Shown here: positions 1 to 15,500 of the stretch, one piece after another | Position numbering within the stretch: the first letter of the stretch is position 1 | Layout: each line of letters begins with the position of its first letter | Source of the DNA: Brachycybe producta | Lineage: Eukaryota > Arthropoda > Diplopoda > Playtdesmida > Andrognathidae | Direction: 5' to 3' | Assembly: GCA_036925085.1 (NCBI GenBank) | Contig: JAUPFP010000113.1 | Coordinates: 218,501 to 282,500, forward strand | DNA length: 64,000 nt | The notes under the pieces: model-generated | Told to the model about the DNA's origin: nothing | Seen by the model: the letters and a program-made list of their open reading frames with translations, nothing else | Database searches by the model: none | Position numbers and translations under genes: made by a program

Positions 1-160
1 ATAATCATGCCCCTTGTTTAGATGGCTTTTGAGGCAGCTTGTGGGTCGCGTGCCCCACACATGAAAAAAATAGGCTAATTCATGGTTGTTTGGTATCTCC
101 TGCACATGTGGTAAGTGCTTTTTTTTTTACACATTCCTCGCACCTCAATGATTCTATTCT

Positions 161-430
161 CAGTGGCGTAGCTAGGTTTTTGGCGCTCATGATAAAAAAA
201 AATCTTCATTGCGCCCCCAAAATTTTTTTTTAAAAAATAGAAATTCAGAAGTAAATGAAAAATTGCGTTTTTCAGTTACAAAACCTAGTTTCACTTTCAA
301 AGGTGAAACCAGCATCTAGCATAGCCTTATAAAGACTCAAACAGAGGTATCTCTTAACATTGCGCCCCAAACCCTCCTGCGCCCTTCCCCGCAGTTGCGG
401 GGTCTGCGGCCCCCTCCAAGCTACGCCCCT
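161..430. mobile_element. hAT-type non-autonomous element in gene A intron 10
   Basis: Ends CAGTGGCGTAGCTAGG and its complement CTACGCCCCT, with a degraded 8-bp duplication (TCTATTCT / about CTCTATCC). Related copies: 35183-35806 and the short one at 45655-45789. Confidence 0.65.
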
Positions 431-523
431 CTCTATCCCACACACTCATATGCGTGATTTCTTAAAATGTATTGCTACCAAAAAATCTTGTCAATTTTTG
501 TTCCAACATATTTTTTTTCTTAC

Positions 524-3500
524 CACAGGTGATACTTTTCGTGATTACGCGGTCAAAGAAAGGAACAGGAGGATAAATTCGCATTGATTCCTTAAATTAA
601 TAACCAATACAATAATTATATCAATAAAAAACAATGTGATTATAAAAAATTCAATTAAAAATAATAAAGACAAACAATTAATTTAAACAGACCATTACCC
701 CCAGAAATTTCTTGTTGAAATATTGTCAAGACTTATCCAACGATTACCAAAATAATTTTTAAAATAAAAAATAAGCCAATAAAATCATAAAAAAACTTAA
801 AAATGAAGTGACTTTTCACGAAAAAACGCCATTTTAAATTTCAAGACAGGAAAGTCTACCCCTCAAGTTAGTTTCAAATGTTGTCACCTCACATTTCCAT
901 AATTCCTTAATCAAATACATGTATTCCCTATTCATATTCAACTCAATACAACTTTCACATCAACTCGAGAGCCACGTGGCGCAGGTGGGATATAATTCCA
1001 ATATTAAATCCATAGTACTTTGAAATGAATAGGAAATATGTATTTGAATAGGGAATTAAAAGTAATGTGAGGTGACAACATCAAAATTCGAGTAGAGGAG
1101 TATACTTTGGGGGTTTTGTTGCCAATGTATGTTGTTTGGTGGCACATCTATCTGATAACGTCCATTTATATGAAATTAATTGATTTTTAGTTTTTTTTTA
1201 TGAATTATATTAATGACTTATTTTAAATTTTAAAAATTGTTTTGACAATCGTTGGGTAAATCTTGACAATATTTTGAAAAGAAATTTCTGGAGGTAATGG
1301 GCTCTTTAAACAAAAAAACAAGTCTGTTTTGAGTGTTTAAAGCCTAGTACACACCGGAAGCTTTGTTGCGATACATTGTTGCGGGGCTGCTCCGATTCAA
1401 TGTTGTGGGGCAGAATCGCAACTGATGCGATTCAGACCCGCAACATTGTTCCGTGTCCACACCTACACTCAGTTTCTCTTCATCCTTCTGGCTTTCACCA
1501 TGTAAATATTACCAGCGGAAGCGGCCCTTGCAATATGGGCCTACACGGTGATTCATAAAGAGGGGCAAATAAAGCAGAAACGGTGGTGGGCACACAAGCT
1601 CTTCTCAGCTGAGAGCACATTCGGTTTAAACCTTTTGGACACCCTGAAATAGGAAGATGGGGCAGGATTTCTAAATTTCATTTCTTTTATTTGCCTTTGT
1701 AGTCAGAAGACCATAACTTCCCACAAACACAATTTATACAAAAGGTCCTCAATTAGTTTAACAATATTTTCAGTGGTCCACATCTTTTTTTAAGTCTAGT
1801 ACTAGACTTAAAAAAACGACGTGGACCACTGAGAAAGACTCAAAGGGCTCAGTTTGCTTTTAATTATTAAAGACTTCTTTAATAATTAAAAGGAAACTGA
1901 GCCCTTTGAGTCTTTGTTCATGTTCCAAAAGACGCCCACACCATGAAATGTCCCGCAAGAATGTTGAAATGTTTCCCATTTCGATATGACTCAAAAAACA
2001 TGAATCTGAGCTGACGCGATTCAGCCCCGAAACATTTCAACATTGTTGCGGGACAGAATCGCAAAAGACGAAATTCAACCGCGATTCAGCCCCGCAACAA
2101 TGTATCGCAACAAAGCATCCCGGTGTGTACTACCCTTAAGGTGTTTAAGTAAGGATGGCTTATAGATATTTATTTTGTTTTTCTTCACCCCCAAAATGGC
2201 GCCAGATAGATGTTTCGGAATATTTTGGACGCAAAAATGTCAAAAGTATTTTTTTTTCGAAACAACACTACAAAATAATTTCATAAAAAAAAAACTATTT
2301 TCGCCTTTTTCAAACTGTCATAGAAAGTTTATTTTGAAAGATATCATCTCGAAAACACTTTTAGCAGAATCAGCAACTATTCTAGTTCCTGAAACACTTA
2401 GAATTTTTTTTTCTCCATAATGTTTCTCCTGAAAACCGTTTGCTTGAAAAATAGATTTTTCTCAAAATAGGTGGTTTTGGGAAAAGACCTTAGAACTACA
2501 GAAAAGTCAATGAAGTGGCGCTATCTGAGAGGGAGGAGGGACAAAACCGAAATACTTATCTATTCAGCCACCTTAATATATTGCTATAAAAAATACTCGC
2601 CTTGATTACATATTCCAAGTATTTCAATTCTTTTAAATCAGCAGAAGTTACATGTCTATCAGAGTCACCTATATTTAAATAATAAAAACAAAAACAAAAT
2701 ATATTTTTTATTAGAAAAATGTAGATGTGGGTCGAATCCTAAATTTTCTCGAATCCGAAGACTAAAAAGTTCTCGAATCTTCCGAATCTCGAATCCTTCA
2801 TATAAGAATCCTATATTATTCATTAAGAAGATACAAATAAAATAAATAATATTAAATATTAAATTATTTGTAATAAAAAAAACAAGTGTATCAATCAGGT
2901 ATTGGTGATTCGGGCACAACACCGAAATTGCGACAGTCGCCGGTTTTTTTGTTAGTGAACGCTTCTATTAGACGTCAATGGAGTTCAGACTAATTTTTAC
3001 CAAAGTTTTAACCTTTTTTTTTATTGTTAGGAAGATTCGAAAGACGAAAAAAGCGCAATTAAAGATTCGAATTTTCGAATCTCGAATATTTTTCAAGATT
3101 TGCGGGATTCGAATATCCCATTCCCTAGAAAAATGTATTCAGAAATTTGATTGTTTTTTTTTTCTTTTTTAATAAATTTATGTTAATATCATATTTTGAG
3201 TTTTCAAAATAATATAATCAAACTGACTTAAGGTGGCTTAATTTATAGTTATTTATTTTTCTTTTCTCCTATCGGACGGCGCTACCGCATAGACGTTTTT
3301 TTTTGGTAAAATATGGACTCAAAAACGACAAAAGAACGTTTTTTTTAGTAACAACAATATGAAAAGAAAAAAAAATCAAATTGTTTTCAAAACTAGAATG
3401 GTAAAAGATTATGCTAAAATTTTCTTTATGACAATATCTTAAGAGCCTAGATCCATGTCCATCTAATTGTTGTTTTGAGTAAGATGACAACGAGACAAAT

Positions 3501-6500
3501 GAGTGTTATTGTATGGTGTTACTAAAATTGCAAGAAATCGCTTCACAATCGCTCAATTAAAATACAGTAAAGTGCAACATGCAATAAAACGTATTGTTCC
3601 TTAATTGCTCGATTTATATAATTTTTGAAACGGTCCTTCTATTTTTAAACAAGGTTCAAAGTCGTTCGTTTTTTTTAACCCCATGTTAAATCCCATTGGC
3701 CCCAAAACCGTCCCACAAACATTTGAAAAACTCTCGTTAAAAACGATTTAGAACAATAACAAAATAATTAGCACATACATTCATGTATTGGCTTCACGAT
3801 GTTTTCTTTTTATAAATTTTGAAAAGGCCCTTCTATTTTTTAATAACGTTTAAAATAGTACGTTTTTTAACTCCATGTTAAGTCCCGTAGGGCCAAAAAA
3901 CCGTCCCACAAACATTTGAAGAACTCCCATTAAAAATGACTTAGAACAATCACATAATAATTAGCACGTGCATTAATCTATTGGCTTCACGGTGTTTCCT
4001 TTTTATAAGATTAGGACGAGAAATTATTTTTCTATTAATTATTGTGTGACTTCAAACCGGGAGAAAAAACGTTAAAAAACCGTTTTTCAATCAACAACGA
4101 TCGCAGCGCCTACATTCGGAAAAATTTTGAAATAAACGCTCTATCTAGGCTCTTAAGAAATAAAACTTTTATAGCATCACGAAAATACTTTTAGCATTAT
4201 CGCCAACTATTCTAGTTTCTAAAACAGTTTGAATTTTTTTTTTGTAATGTTTCTCCTGAAAAACGTTCGCTTGAAAAAATATAAAATTTGCTCAAAACCG
4301 CAGGTTGGGGAGAAAAGACCTTCTAAAGCAGCGGTCGCCAATTGGTGGCCGTGGACCACTGGTGGTCCGCGACAAAATTTTGGTGGTCCACAGATAAATT
4401 TGGACATTATTTGCATTTTTTTGTTTAAATAATAATAATATAACAAAAAAAATATTATAAGAAATTCTTCTATTCTGAATGACAATTTTCGCCTTTCTAT
4501 TGCTTTAAATTCACGAAATGAACTGGAGACTAGTACAGTTCTCGTAGAATACGGCACGCGAGACCTACATTTCGTTCAGTTTCCCCCACCACATGCTTCT
4601 CCCCTAAGCTCCAATTACTTTGTAAAATTAAACTCATTTCAATCATTATTTTGATCATTATTTGACAAACGTATTTATCTTTTTTTTAAAAAAAAATCAT
4701 ATTAGTGGTCCGCGGGATTTAAAATTATGAATTTAGTGGTCCGTGAGGTCCGAAAGGTTGGCGACCGCTGTGCTAAAACACGTAATAGCCACTGCAGTAG
4801 CACCATCCGCGATAGGGGTGGAGGGGCGGGTTGGGGAGAACAGTAGCAAAATAAATATCTAAAGAGCCACCTTAAATCATCAACACCATTCTTTTTAGTT
4901 TTAAATAAATTTTCAAATTCCTCTATAATTTTCCATTATTTTTTTTTTCAGTTAAAAAAATAATGAAAATAAAACCAAAATTTTAAGAAAATAAAACAAT
5001 TTGCAAATTATAATTAAAAAAAAACAAAGTTCTGAAAAATACCAAAAATCGAGTCCACTTCATCGTGAACTTTCTGTTGAACCTCTGGATTATGTCCAAG
5101 TAAAAATATAGTCCAATTTATTCCTACTGAAGTTGTATCATGACCCTAAAAATTAATAAAAAATTGAAAACTTAAAAAAATTATTATAATAATTATAAAT
5201 AGAGGTGGGACGAATTCCAAATTTTCTCGAATCCGAATCGGTTCTCGAATCTCCCAAATCTCGAATCCTTCATATATGAATCTCCTATATTATTCATTAA
5301 GAAGATACAAATAAATGAAATAATATTAAATATTAAATTATTAATAATAATAAAAAAACTAAGTGTGGCACTTAGGGTACAGGCATCTGGTGACAGCTTC
5401 AGAATTTCATTGGCTCCGCCCTTGTATGAGCGTCAGACCAAATATCAACCAATTAGAAATAAAAAAGGGCGTGGCATGTGACATCAGACCCAGTAAAAAC
5501 CCATTAGAAATTGATGACGCTCGTAAAAGGGCGGAGCCAAAGAAATTCTGAAGTTGTCTACAAATGCCTGTCTCAGGGTCGCCACAAGGTGATGATATTG
5601 TTGATCCGGGTCCGACCACCGAAATTGAAACCATCGCCGGTTTTTTTAGTGAACGCTTTCTATTAGACGTCAATGGAGTTAAATCGAATTTTACCAAAGT
5701 TTATAACAGTTTTTTTTTTTAGGTTAGGATTCGAAAGATTCGAAAAAGACGAAAAAAGCGCGAAGATTCGAGTTTTCGAATCTCGAATATTTTTCAAGAT
5801 TCGCGGGATTCAAGGATGTCGAATCTCGAATGTCCATTATGTCCCATCCTTAATTATAAATAAAAATTCTTATAATGTAACAACTATTTACTTCGAACAT
5901 AAAAGTATCGACTTCTTCTCGAATACTTTTATCACTCAAACGTTTTCCATTTTCGGAATATTCCAGTAAAGTGTCCAAAAATGCTAATTTCTTCTTTTTG
6001 CCAAAAACAATTTCTTCTTCTTTCGGAGATTCCACTTCCTTGGATTTTTTGTCTTCATATTCTTTTCGTCGTTCGACAATTACCTTAAAATAAAATTCAA
6101 AAATATCATTATTAAATTATAAACATCTTTTTTTTTTTATTTTAAATATTATATTTTACATCGTTGGTAAATTTGTGTACGATGCTCAGATTTTTCTTTT
6201 CAAGTTTTCCCATAGAAGATAAATTATAATAAATCCATTCTTTATCGAGCCATGGTCGAAAGGCTCGCAAATTAATACCTTCTCCCAACCTGTACGATTT
6301 AAAATAAATAAATAAATATAAACAAAACGACTTTTAACATAGAAACTTAAAAACTTTATAAAACTAAAAGTAGGGTCAACGGTTTCATGCCCTAAAAATC
6401 AAAGAAATATGCATGCAAATAAATATGCTGTCAGAAATCCTAAAATATGCCCACAAAATATGCACTATTGGATATCATTTGCACAATAATTTTTGTTGGG

Positions 6501-9500
6501 GGGATTGCAATACGCAACAAAAAACATTCTCAAATTTTCAAATTTAAAATTATGCAGATTGTTATGGAGTAGTGCTTTATACACAGGCATTTAGAAATCG
6601 GGACGAACACAAGTTGGCTCCGCCCTTTTTATGACGACCGGGAACTTCTAATTGGTTTGTTGTGTGGTTCGACGTTGAAAAGGGCGGAGCATGTGACGGC
6701 AGACTACATAACCAACCAATTAGACGTTGCCGGTCATCATGAAAAGAGCGGAGCCAACTTGTGTTTGTCCCGATTTCTAAATGCCTGTGCTTTATACTTC
6801 AAGAAAGCACGTTCTAAGTCACAAGATGTAACTGGTGCCGCTTAAAACAAGTAATATCAGAAATAGACAAACTGAATTTTGCCAAAAATGTACCAACTTG
6901 GAGACCCTGGGGGGGGACCTCGAAATATTTTTCAAATTAGCAGAAATTTTAATAATGTTACTATCTATAAATAAAGAAACTTTTCAGTGGGTATACATTC
7001 ACGGATTCTTAATTTTCATTTCTAATGAACATTTTTTGGGACACCCTAATGGATCCAACATACTGATTTTTTCTGCTTATCTTCACTTATATTAGTCATT
7101 ACAAGTTGCAATGCTAGACAGGCTTATTACTAATATAGAAAAATGTATTTTATGTATTTTCCAAGATACAAGATACATGTAAAATGTGTATTTCCAATAC
7201 ATCATACAAAATACAATGAACCAGTGTATTCCTAATACAAAATACAAAATGCAATTGTATTGGGAATACATATTCCCTAATAGATGTATTCTGATACTGC
7301 CCAGCTCTACTCAAAAGTAAGTTTCCCATTTTTTTTTTTAAAAAAAAAGAAGAAAAACGCATCCAAAAAATTTAGATAAAATTTTTTTTTGTCAACATGT
7401 ATTTACTTCTTTCTCTACATAACCTTCTAGTCTTATTGATACACTTTTTGTAGTAAGGAAACAGTTTTTCTATACTCTCTTTTAAAAAAAGGCGTGCGCA
7501 CTTTCGCTAGCCAGCTGGAGATTGTGGCCCTGACCTCCTCTTCTGTTTAGAAATATTGCCCCCCCCCCCCCAGGTGGAGCTTGAGCTGAAGAAACAAGGA
7601 GTAGTCACTGAAAGCTAAGTCTGGGGAATAACGAGGATGGGTGACAATTTTTCATTTGATTTGATTTGAAGGACTCCAGCAGATTTGGTGTGATTCTTGT
7701 AGGATGAGGTCATATGTTATCGGCTTATCGCAGTGGCGGTTTGAGAGATTTTTTTTCATGTGTAGGCGATGATATCTAATTATGAAGCTCCAAAAACAAG
7801 AAACATAACTAAACTCTAATCAGCAAAAGACCGTGTTACACAATTCTAATAAATAAAGGCGAGCATAGCGAGCAGAAAAACATTATTAAAAATTATGGCG
7901 AGTGAAGCGAGCCGATAACAGTGAATCATAATCATAATAAAACTAAGTTTTGTAAATGGCACTATAAAATAAATTAACCTTTTCGTTTATAAAATTTTTT
8001 TCGACCAAATTTTTTTTTTTTTAGAAAATAAATGTTTTCTAATGTTCCAGAAAATGCCGCGAATGCGCTGCCGAAGGCAACCGCCTACATTGTCTACACT
8101 TATAACCGGCCCTGCATTATCGTGGAAAAGAACTTTCTTCTATAATAAACCGGGGGCGTTTCGGCACATACACTTTGGCACCATACACGAAGACCAATGG
8201 GTGATGAACAGGGCAAGGAGGTTCATGTAATTAAAAGCAACAAAATATGCATGTATTCATGCAACAAAAAACAACCAAATATGCCATTAAATATGCACTA
8301 TAAAAAATCTTATTCAAAATTTCACCCATGGAAATTGAAGAAAATGGCAACAAGTAACATTTTTAAATTTTCAAATTGAAAACTTCATCGATTTTTTATC
8401 AAAAAATTTTAATATTTAGAAAAAATTTCTCTTTAACATCATAGGATGTACAAGGACCGTAAGTGGTTCATAGTATCATTTGTATCACGTTCATCGTTAA
8501 TTTCATTTATAAGATGAACCTGATTCTATGTTCCCCTTAAATACAGTATATTTCCACAATTTTCATGAAGTCAGAAAAGTTCTGATTCCTATTTTTTTTT
8601 TTTTGAAAAAATTGCAAAAATTACAATTAATGCACTTTTTTTTGCCAATTTTGGCAAAATATGCATGTTTTGAAAAAATGACAAAATATGCAAAAACATG
8701 CATTATAAAATTTATATATTTAGCTTCAGCATAATATGAATCATGTTCCTATCTCATCTAGCATATCTCATCTAGTAGTGTAGCCACTACACCCAAACAA
8801 AAGTTCCTCAACTTCGGCTGGCGGGCTCGCGCCCTTTTTCTTCTAATAAAAAATAGGGAAACTTACTTTTTGAGGTACCCTTTTATCAATCAAAAATTAT
8901 TTTTTAAATATATGAATGTTAACTGATTCATTTAACTGTCTAGTTTGGTCAAAAGACCTTCAGTTATCTGGTTAGACTGCTTTTTTTTCTGTTGCTGAAA
9001 GCAACTTTAAAACAAACATAAAAGTGTATTTTGAAACTAGAAGAGTAAGTGAATAAACAACATGTATTGTTATTTCAATTTGTTGGTTCAAAAAGTGTTA
9101 CTCATTTACTCTTCTAGTTTCCAAAAAAAATACTTTTTTTTGTTAATGGTACATCTACACCTTATTATCTTGCATTTGCCTTTATTATAAACGAGTCTAC
9201 GGGATGGATCACACATGCAGAAAAACAAGCAGGAAATAGAATTAAAATTTAAAAAAACAAAAACAGAATAAAGTTTCAGCCAGTGGCGGATCTAATGGGG
9301 GGCAGGGGGCGAATGGCCCCCGCGCCCTTTATATTGCTCCATGGCGCCCTTCAGTTTTAAAATTTAAAATTGTCAAATTCCCAAATTTAAAAAAAAAAAT
9401 TCGTTCTGTCCTGTTTCTTATACTAAAATTTGTTTGTAAATATATTATTATTTTTAATGTTACAATTATGATTGGTGACTAATTTTTTAAACAATGTTGC

Positions 9501-12500
9501 CCTTTTAATGGCCGCACATTGCAACACAGTTTTTTTTTAACAGAACAAGAAGTTGTTTAAACAAAATGTTTTTTTAAGTCTTGTGCCTTAAATTGGGCGC
9601 CCCTCTGTTTGTAAATGGCCCCCCACACCCAATACCCTAGATCCGCCACTGGTTTCAGCTACATTTCTGCTTTTCTTCGCATTCGAGGGTTCCCACACAT
9701 TACAACAGAAAAACACTAATTTATAAAAGAATGAATAAATGGGAGGAGGAGGAGCCATGAAAAATAATGCACCTGATGGTCACCTTCCTATTGGCTGACA
9801 ACGTTTAATTCATTGTGGCAGAAAGAAACAATTTCACGGTTTTTTTTTCTGCATATATTCAGCCAGAACCAATAGAACAGAATTATTCAAATTAGAGAAA
9901 ATTCTTTGTTTGTTTGTTTGTTTTTCCGAAAAAAATTTTCGGCATGTGTGAAACACGCCAAAACGAAAATAATAAATATTTATACAAATTCCTTACTCGT
10001 TTACGGCTTTTACGTAATCAGATTCATGGTTACTTTGCGCATTTATTCTTCTTCTCATTGCAGTTTCTGTCAAGAAAAAAATTAAATTTGTTTAGCTTTT
10101 ACACAGGCAATTAGAAATCGGGACAAACAGAAGTTGGCTCCGCCCTTTTTATGACAAACGCAACTTCTAATTGGTTGGTTATGTAGTCTGACATCACATG
10201 CTCCGCGCTTTTCAACGTCGAACCACACAACAAACCAATTAGAAGTTACCGGTCGTCATAAAAAGGGCGGAGCCAACTTCTGTTTGTCCCGTTTTCTAAT
10301 TGCCTGTCTAAAATAACTGCATTGTTGAATATTGTAAAACAGACACCACTAATGTTAGTAATGGGCCTTACAGACAGAAAAAACAAAAACAAATACAAAC
10401 TGTTCAGATTGTTCGTACAGCACACAGTATAATTGTTATATTATGGTCATTTTTCATATTTAATGTTGTCCAAGTTTTGTGGTTCAAAGTGCAATGTGTA
10501 CCTTAAATATATGTTTATTTAGTGATAGGTTAAAATTTATGTTAAAATTAATATGAAAACTTATGTGAAAACTTATGTGAAAATATTTATGTGAAAATAT
10601 TTATGTGAAAATATTTATGTGAAAATATTTATGTGAAAATATTTATGTGAAAATATTTATGTGAAAATATTTATGTGAAAATATTTATGTGAAAATATTT
10701 ATGTGAAAATATTTATGTGAAAATATTTATGTGAAAATATTTATGTGAAAATATTTATGTGAAAATATTTATGTGAAAATATTTATGTGAAAATATTTAT
10801 GTGAAAATATTTATGTGAAAATATTTATGTGAAAATATTTATGTGAAAATATTTATGTGAAAATATTTATGTGAAAATATTTATGTGAAAATATTTATGT
10901 GAAAATATTTATGTGAAAATATTTATGTGAAAATATTTATGTGAAAATATTTATGTGAAAATATTTATGTGAAAATATTTATGTGAAAATATTTATGTGA
11001 AAATATTTATGTGAAAATATTTATGTGAAAATATTTATGTGAAAATATTTATGTTAAAATATTTATGTTAAAATATTTATGTTAAAATATTTATGTTAAT
11101 ATTTATGTTAAAATTTATGTTAAAATTTATGTTAAAATTTATATTAAAATTTATATTAAAATTTATATTAAAATTTATATTAAAATTTATATTAAAATTT
11201 ATATTAAAATTTATATTAAAATTTATATTAAAATTTATATTAAAATTTATATTAAAATTTTTATTAAAATTTTTATTAAAATTTTTATTAAAATTTATAT
11301 CAACATTTTTATTAAAATTTTTATTAAAATTTATATTAAAATTTTTATTAAAATTTACATTAAAATTTATATTAAAATTAATATTTGTGTTAAAATTAAT
11401 ATTTATATTAAAATTAAAATGTATATTGAAATTAAAACTTATATTAAAATTAAAATTTCAATCGTAGCACTTCGCGCCATAGTGGGCGCGGGCGCTGTTA
11501 TAAAAGAGAATAAAAAATGAATTCATTTATTACAATATTACAATACCACAAATAATATCCAAGGTGCACAATGATATGTAAGGATAAACATCAAAGCCTT
11601 GTTGTTTTCCAACATGTTGCTGCATTTTCTTATTCAAAATCACAGCTTGTTCATTGAAGACTTCAGTAAATTCTTCCAGAATTTTAAAATGAAAACTAGG
11701 TGTCAACATTTTTCTTCTCGAATGCCATTTAGCTCCAGTACTGAATAAGAAACAAATTAATTTTTGAAATAAAAAAAATTTAAAACAAATTAATTAGATT
11801 ATCAACAATTATTATTATATACATATAATATCCCAGGTCTGTGTGTGTGCGTGTGTGTGGAGTAACAAAAACCATTGAAGCACGTCGGAATTTACATAAA
11901 TTTGAATAAATGAACCGGTTTTTTTTTTCTCAAGGTCAACTATATGTTGCACCCTTCCCATCCAAGAACCCCATGATATTAAATTGGAGAGGGGAAAGTG
12001 TAGAGGGGGAGAAAAAAAAGTGGGAGTTGGTGAAGGAAATTGAAATGAAAGGAGTAAAAAAAGAAAAAACCACGAGCATGCGCACACCAGAGAAAATGAA
12101 ACGCTCATTTTCTCTTTCAAATATACAAAAGGGGAGGAGATAATAGTAGCAAAATTAAACTAGAATTTTTTTTTGCTCCGCCCTTTTATGAATTGGGTTG
12201 TTGGGTTTGTTACTTGGTCTGATGGCATAAAAGGGCGGAGGAAAAGAAATTCTAATGCTGGGCACAATTGCCTGTGAATTTGGCTCCCGTCATTTATGAC
12301 GGGTTACCCCACTAATATTAATATAATAATTATGACTAACCTTGTCAATAATCCGAGACCCAACCATTTATGAAGATAACGGTATACGCTCGATTTCTCG
12401 AGGTTGTTCGTGTTATTTAGTAAAGTCTGTTATTAAAAGTATTAAAACAAAATAATTCTAATTATTGGAGAACAACATAAAATAATATAGATAATTAAGG

Positions 12501-15500
12501 TGGCTTTGTAGTTATTTATTTTGTTTTCGTTCCTCCAGATGGCGCGACTGGAGTGGCTAGTATGTTCCATAGAAGGTCTCTACTCCTCATCTGCGGTTTT
12601 GAAAAAATTCACATTTTTCAACACGTTTTCTTTTTCAAAAGAAGCCGTTACGAAAAAATTCAAAGTGTTTTAGAAACTAGAATAGTCGGTGATGATGTGG
12701 TTTTTTCATATTGATATCTTTAAAAATGAACTTTTTTATGACAGTTTGAAAATGAACCGTTTTTAAGCTTTAGTCTTTTTCAAATTGTCATAAACAGCCA
12801 GGAGCCACAAAACTTAAAGACTTTAAGTTTTGTGGCTCCTGGCACAAGATTTATTTGAGGTCCTCAACCATGCCTTACAAATAAACTCATTTTTCCCCCA
12901 AGAAACCAGCGTTCTATATATTAAAAGTATTGATGATTCCATGATGATTTCCATTGTATATTTTGGAACAGAACTTTTATGAAATAAATCACATATGTGA
13001 CACCCTGTATTTCGCCGTTTTGTCCCTCCCCTAGCCTGGGGGTCTCTGGGGACGTAGGGGACGGATTTCCGCCCCTTCCTTCTCCTGTTGGAGACCCCAA
13101 AGCTTCAAGACTCATTCAGGTTCCGGTATCGGCGGATGGATACCCGTCGATGCACGGTCCCCAGGGCATGTGTACCCCTGAAAAGGTGTACACAGGCCCT
13201 GGGTATAAAAGACCGTGTTTCGATAGTTTCTTGGTCCATTCTTTGATATCGAAACATGAAATAATTCATCAATGGTCCAGTGGCGAAAGCACGCCACAGT
13301 AACTCTTTCTCTGTTGTTCATGTGTTAATGGTTGGTCATGAATAAATAAGTATCGACGAACCTATCATCCGTCTCGCCTGTCTAATGATTCTTTTCAGCT
13401 ACAGTGACGAAATCAAGAAATATCTACGAGAACGACCCCAGCACCAGTAGGACTCAGGTTGTATAACACAAACGATCTCTTAACAACAAGCGGTACCCGC
13501 TCGAGTTAAGAGATTCTACAACTGAGCCCCGTAACAAAAGCTCGACATTGTTACATTTGGTGGAGGTGCGGGGTACCTCAAAGATATTTCTTCGCTGCTG
13601 TGAAGAAGAGAAACGTCCGTCCGTCCAAAAGTAAACACGCCAATTGCCACGTGTTTTCTTCGTCCGTCCTTTTTGTTTTTCGTTACTTGTGGGAACCACG
13701 TGTACGAATTGTTGGGGCCATCCTACTAACCTAGGGCTCACAAGGGAACAACAATTCCGTCCACGTGCTTCTTTGTCTTCGTTCAAGAGACTCGTAATTA
13801 TCAGACTGTTCGTCAGCCTCCTTTGGCAGAGGGAAAACTCCGGGACTGCAGCCTGTGAACTACGAATCTCCGTCTTTTGTGTTTTTTTCGTACCTTTTTG
13901 TGTATTCCACCACCTCCTGGATCTTTTCCTTTCGTTACCACGTGGCCCACCTCATTGAGACACCACCATCAACGGAAGGGAGACAACCAAGAACTTTAGA
14001 GCCATCATCATCATTTCTTTGTGCACTGTTCATCAAAATAAAGTCGGTAACCGACCCATTCCTTTCTTCTTCTGCCATCTCAGCTACTAAAGAGGAGTCT
14101 TTGTTCCTCTTTACGTACTATTAGCCACGTGGGGTGTATACAAATACATCACTCCGGTAGCTCCGACTGCTCCAAGAAAAGAGGGAGTGGACTTACAAGA
14201 CTTTATTTCGATTTTGTCACTTCATCATCCTTTTTGTGCCCAAATAAAGTCGGTAGCCGACAATCTGTTCTCCTTTCTCGAAATCTACACTGCTGGAAAG
14301 TGAATCTCTCTTCATTGTGCTATTAGTCACGTGGAGTGTATCTAATTCACTGCTCCGGTAGCTCCGATTACTCTGAGAGAAGAGGAAACATCGATTTGTA
14401 ACTTTATTTCCGGTACATTTTCGTTTTCTTGTGTTCTTCTCAATTGTGCTTCTTCTTGTGCTACAAAAATAAAGTCGGTGACCGACCTCCTGTGTTCTTC
14501 TCATCCATCTACACTGCTGAAGACTGAATCTCTCTCCATTGTGCTATTAGTCACGTGGAGTGTATTTAATTCATCACTCCAACAGCTCCGATTGCTCCGA
14601 GCAAAGAGGACAGCCGGTAAAAACTTTATTTTTTTTGTACATCTTTCGTTCTTTCTTCGAAAAACTTCTCATCCACGTGGTCAAATACCATTTACCACGT
14701 GGTTTTAGAGGTTATTCACCTCCTTTTTCTGGGCTTCATTTATTTAAAGTCGGTCTCCAACCAATTTTCTCTTCACTCCGATCACTCCATGTGCTCCGAA
14801 AAGAGAAAAATAACCGGTTACTACTTTTATTCATCCTACAAGCCTCTTCTACCCACGTGGTCTTCTTTTCCATCATCCCACGTGGTGTTTCAAGAGGTTA
14901 TTAACCCTAGAGACTAGATCGGTAGCCGATCAACAACATAAATAAAGACTGTTTCTGCAATCCTACACTGGAATCAGATCTGGACACGAACTCTATCGCA
15001 CAATCAGTACGATATCATCCCAGATCTGTTCCCCATCGTTTAGGACTACGAAAAACACACCCACTACCTGGACCATCGACAACAATGGCCCAAGCATCCA
15101 ACCCACAGCTAACACTCAACGGTGGAGAGGGTTCTAACAACCCTCCTCTCAACCCAGATCCTACTCAACCCTCGCAACCTTCTCAAACTTCTCGTTCTTC
15201 GCAAACTTCGACGCAGACGCTGCTACCTAGACAAGGCCATCGCATCCTCTCAGGAAGTGATACATCGGACGTGTCCAACGGCAGCCAGGGTGATCATCGC
15301 CCAAAGCGGAAGAAGACAAAGACACCGAAGTCACCCCAACCAAACCTCTCGCAGCCAGAAAACATGGATCTCTCTGAAATCATCAGGCTTTTGTCCGCCC
15401 TGGGAACCCAGCTGACCACTCAGCTGTCTACCAGTCGCTCTAAGCCAGGATCATCACGGAGTAGACACCCATCTACACCTCGAGAGACCGAACCTCAACG

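Larger units (their letters stand above)
3228..4874. mobile_element. AAGGTGGC-family element with two nested insertions, gene A intron 8
   Basis: Opens TTAAGGTGGCTTAA and closes GAGCCACCTTAAA. It contains a TTAA-type element (3443-4152) and a hAT-type element (4329-4770). The paralogous copy at 37199-37866 in gene B intron 8 lacks both. Confidence 0.7.

Noticed and set aside
11093-11467. 124-codon LKFI repeat protein
   Set aside because: Translation of a 12-bp AT minisatellite in an intron; no start context or domain.
13454-14917. Small frames in the LTR element leader
   Set aside because: Each is short, in repeats or across the LTR border. They look like normal leader upstream frames.
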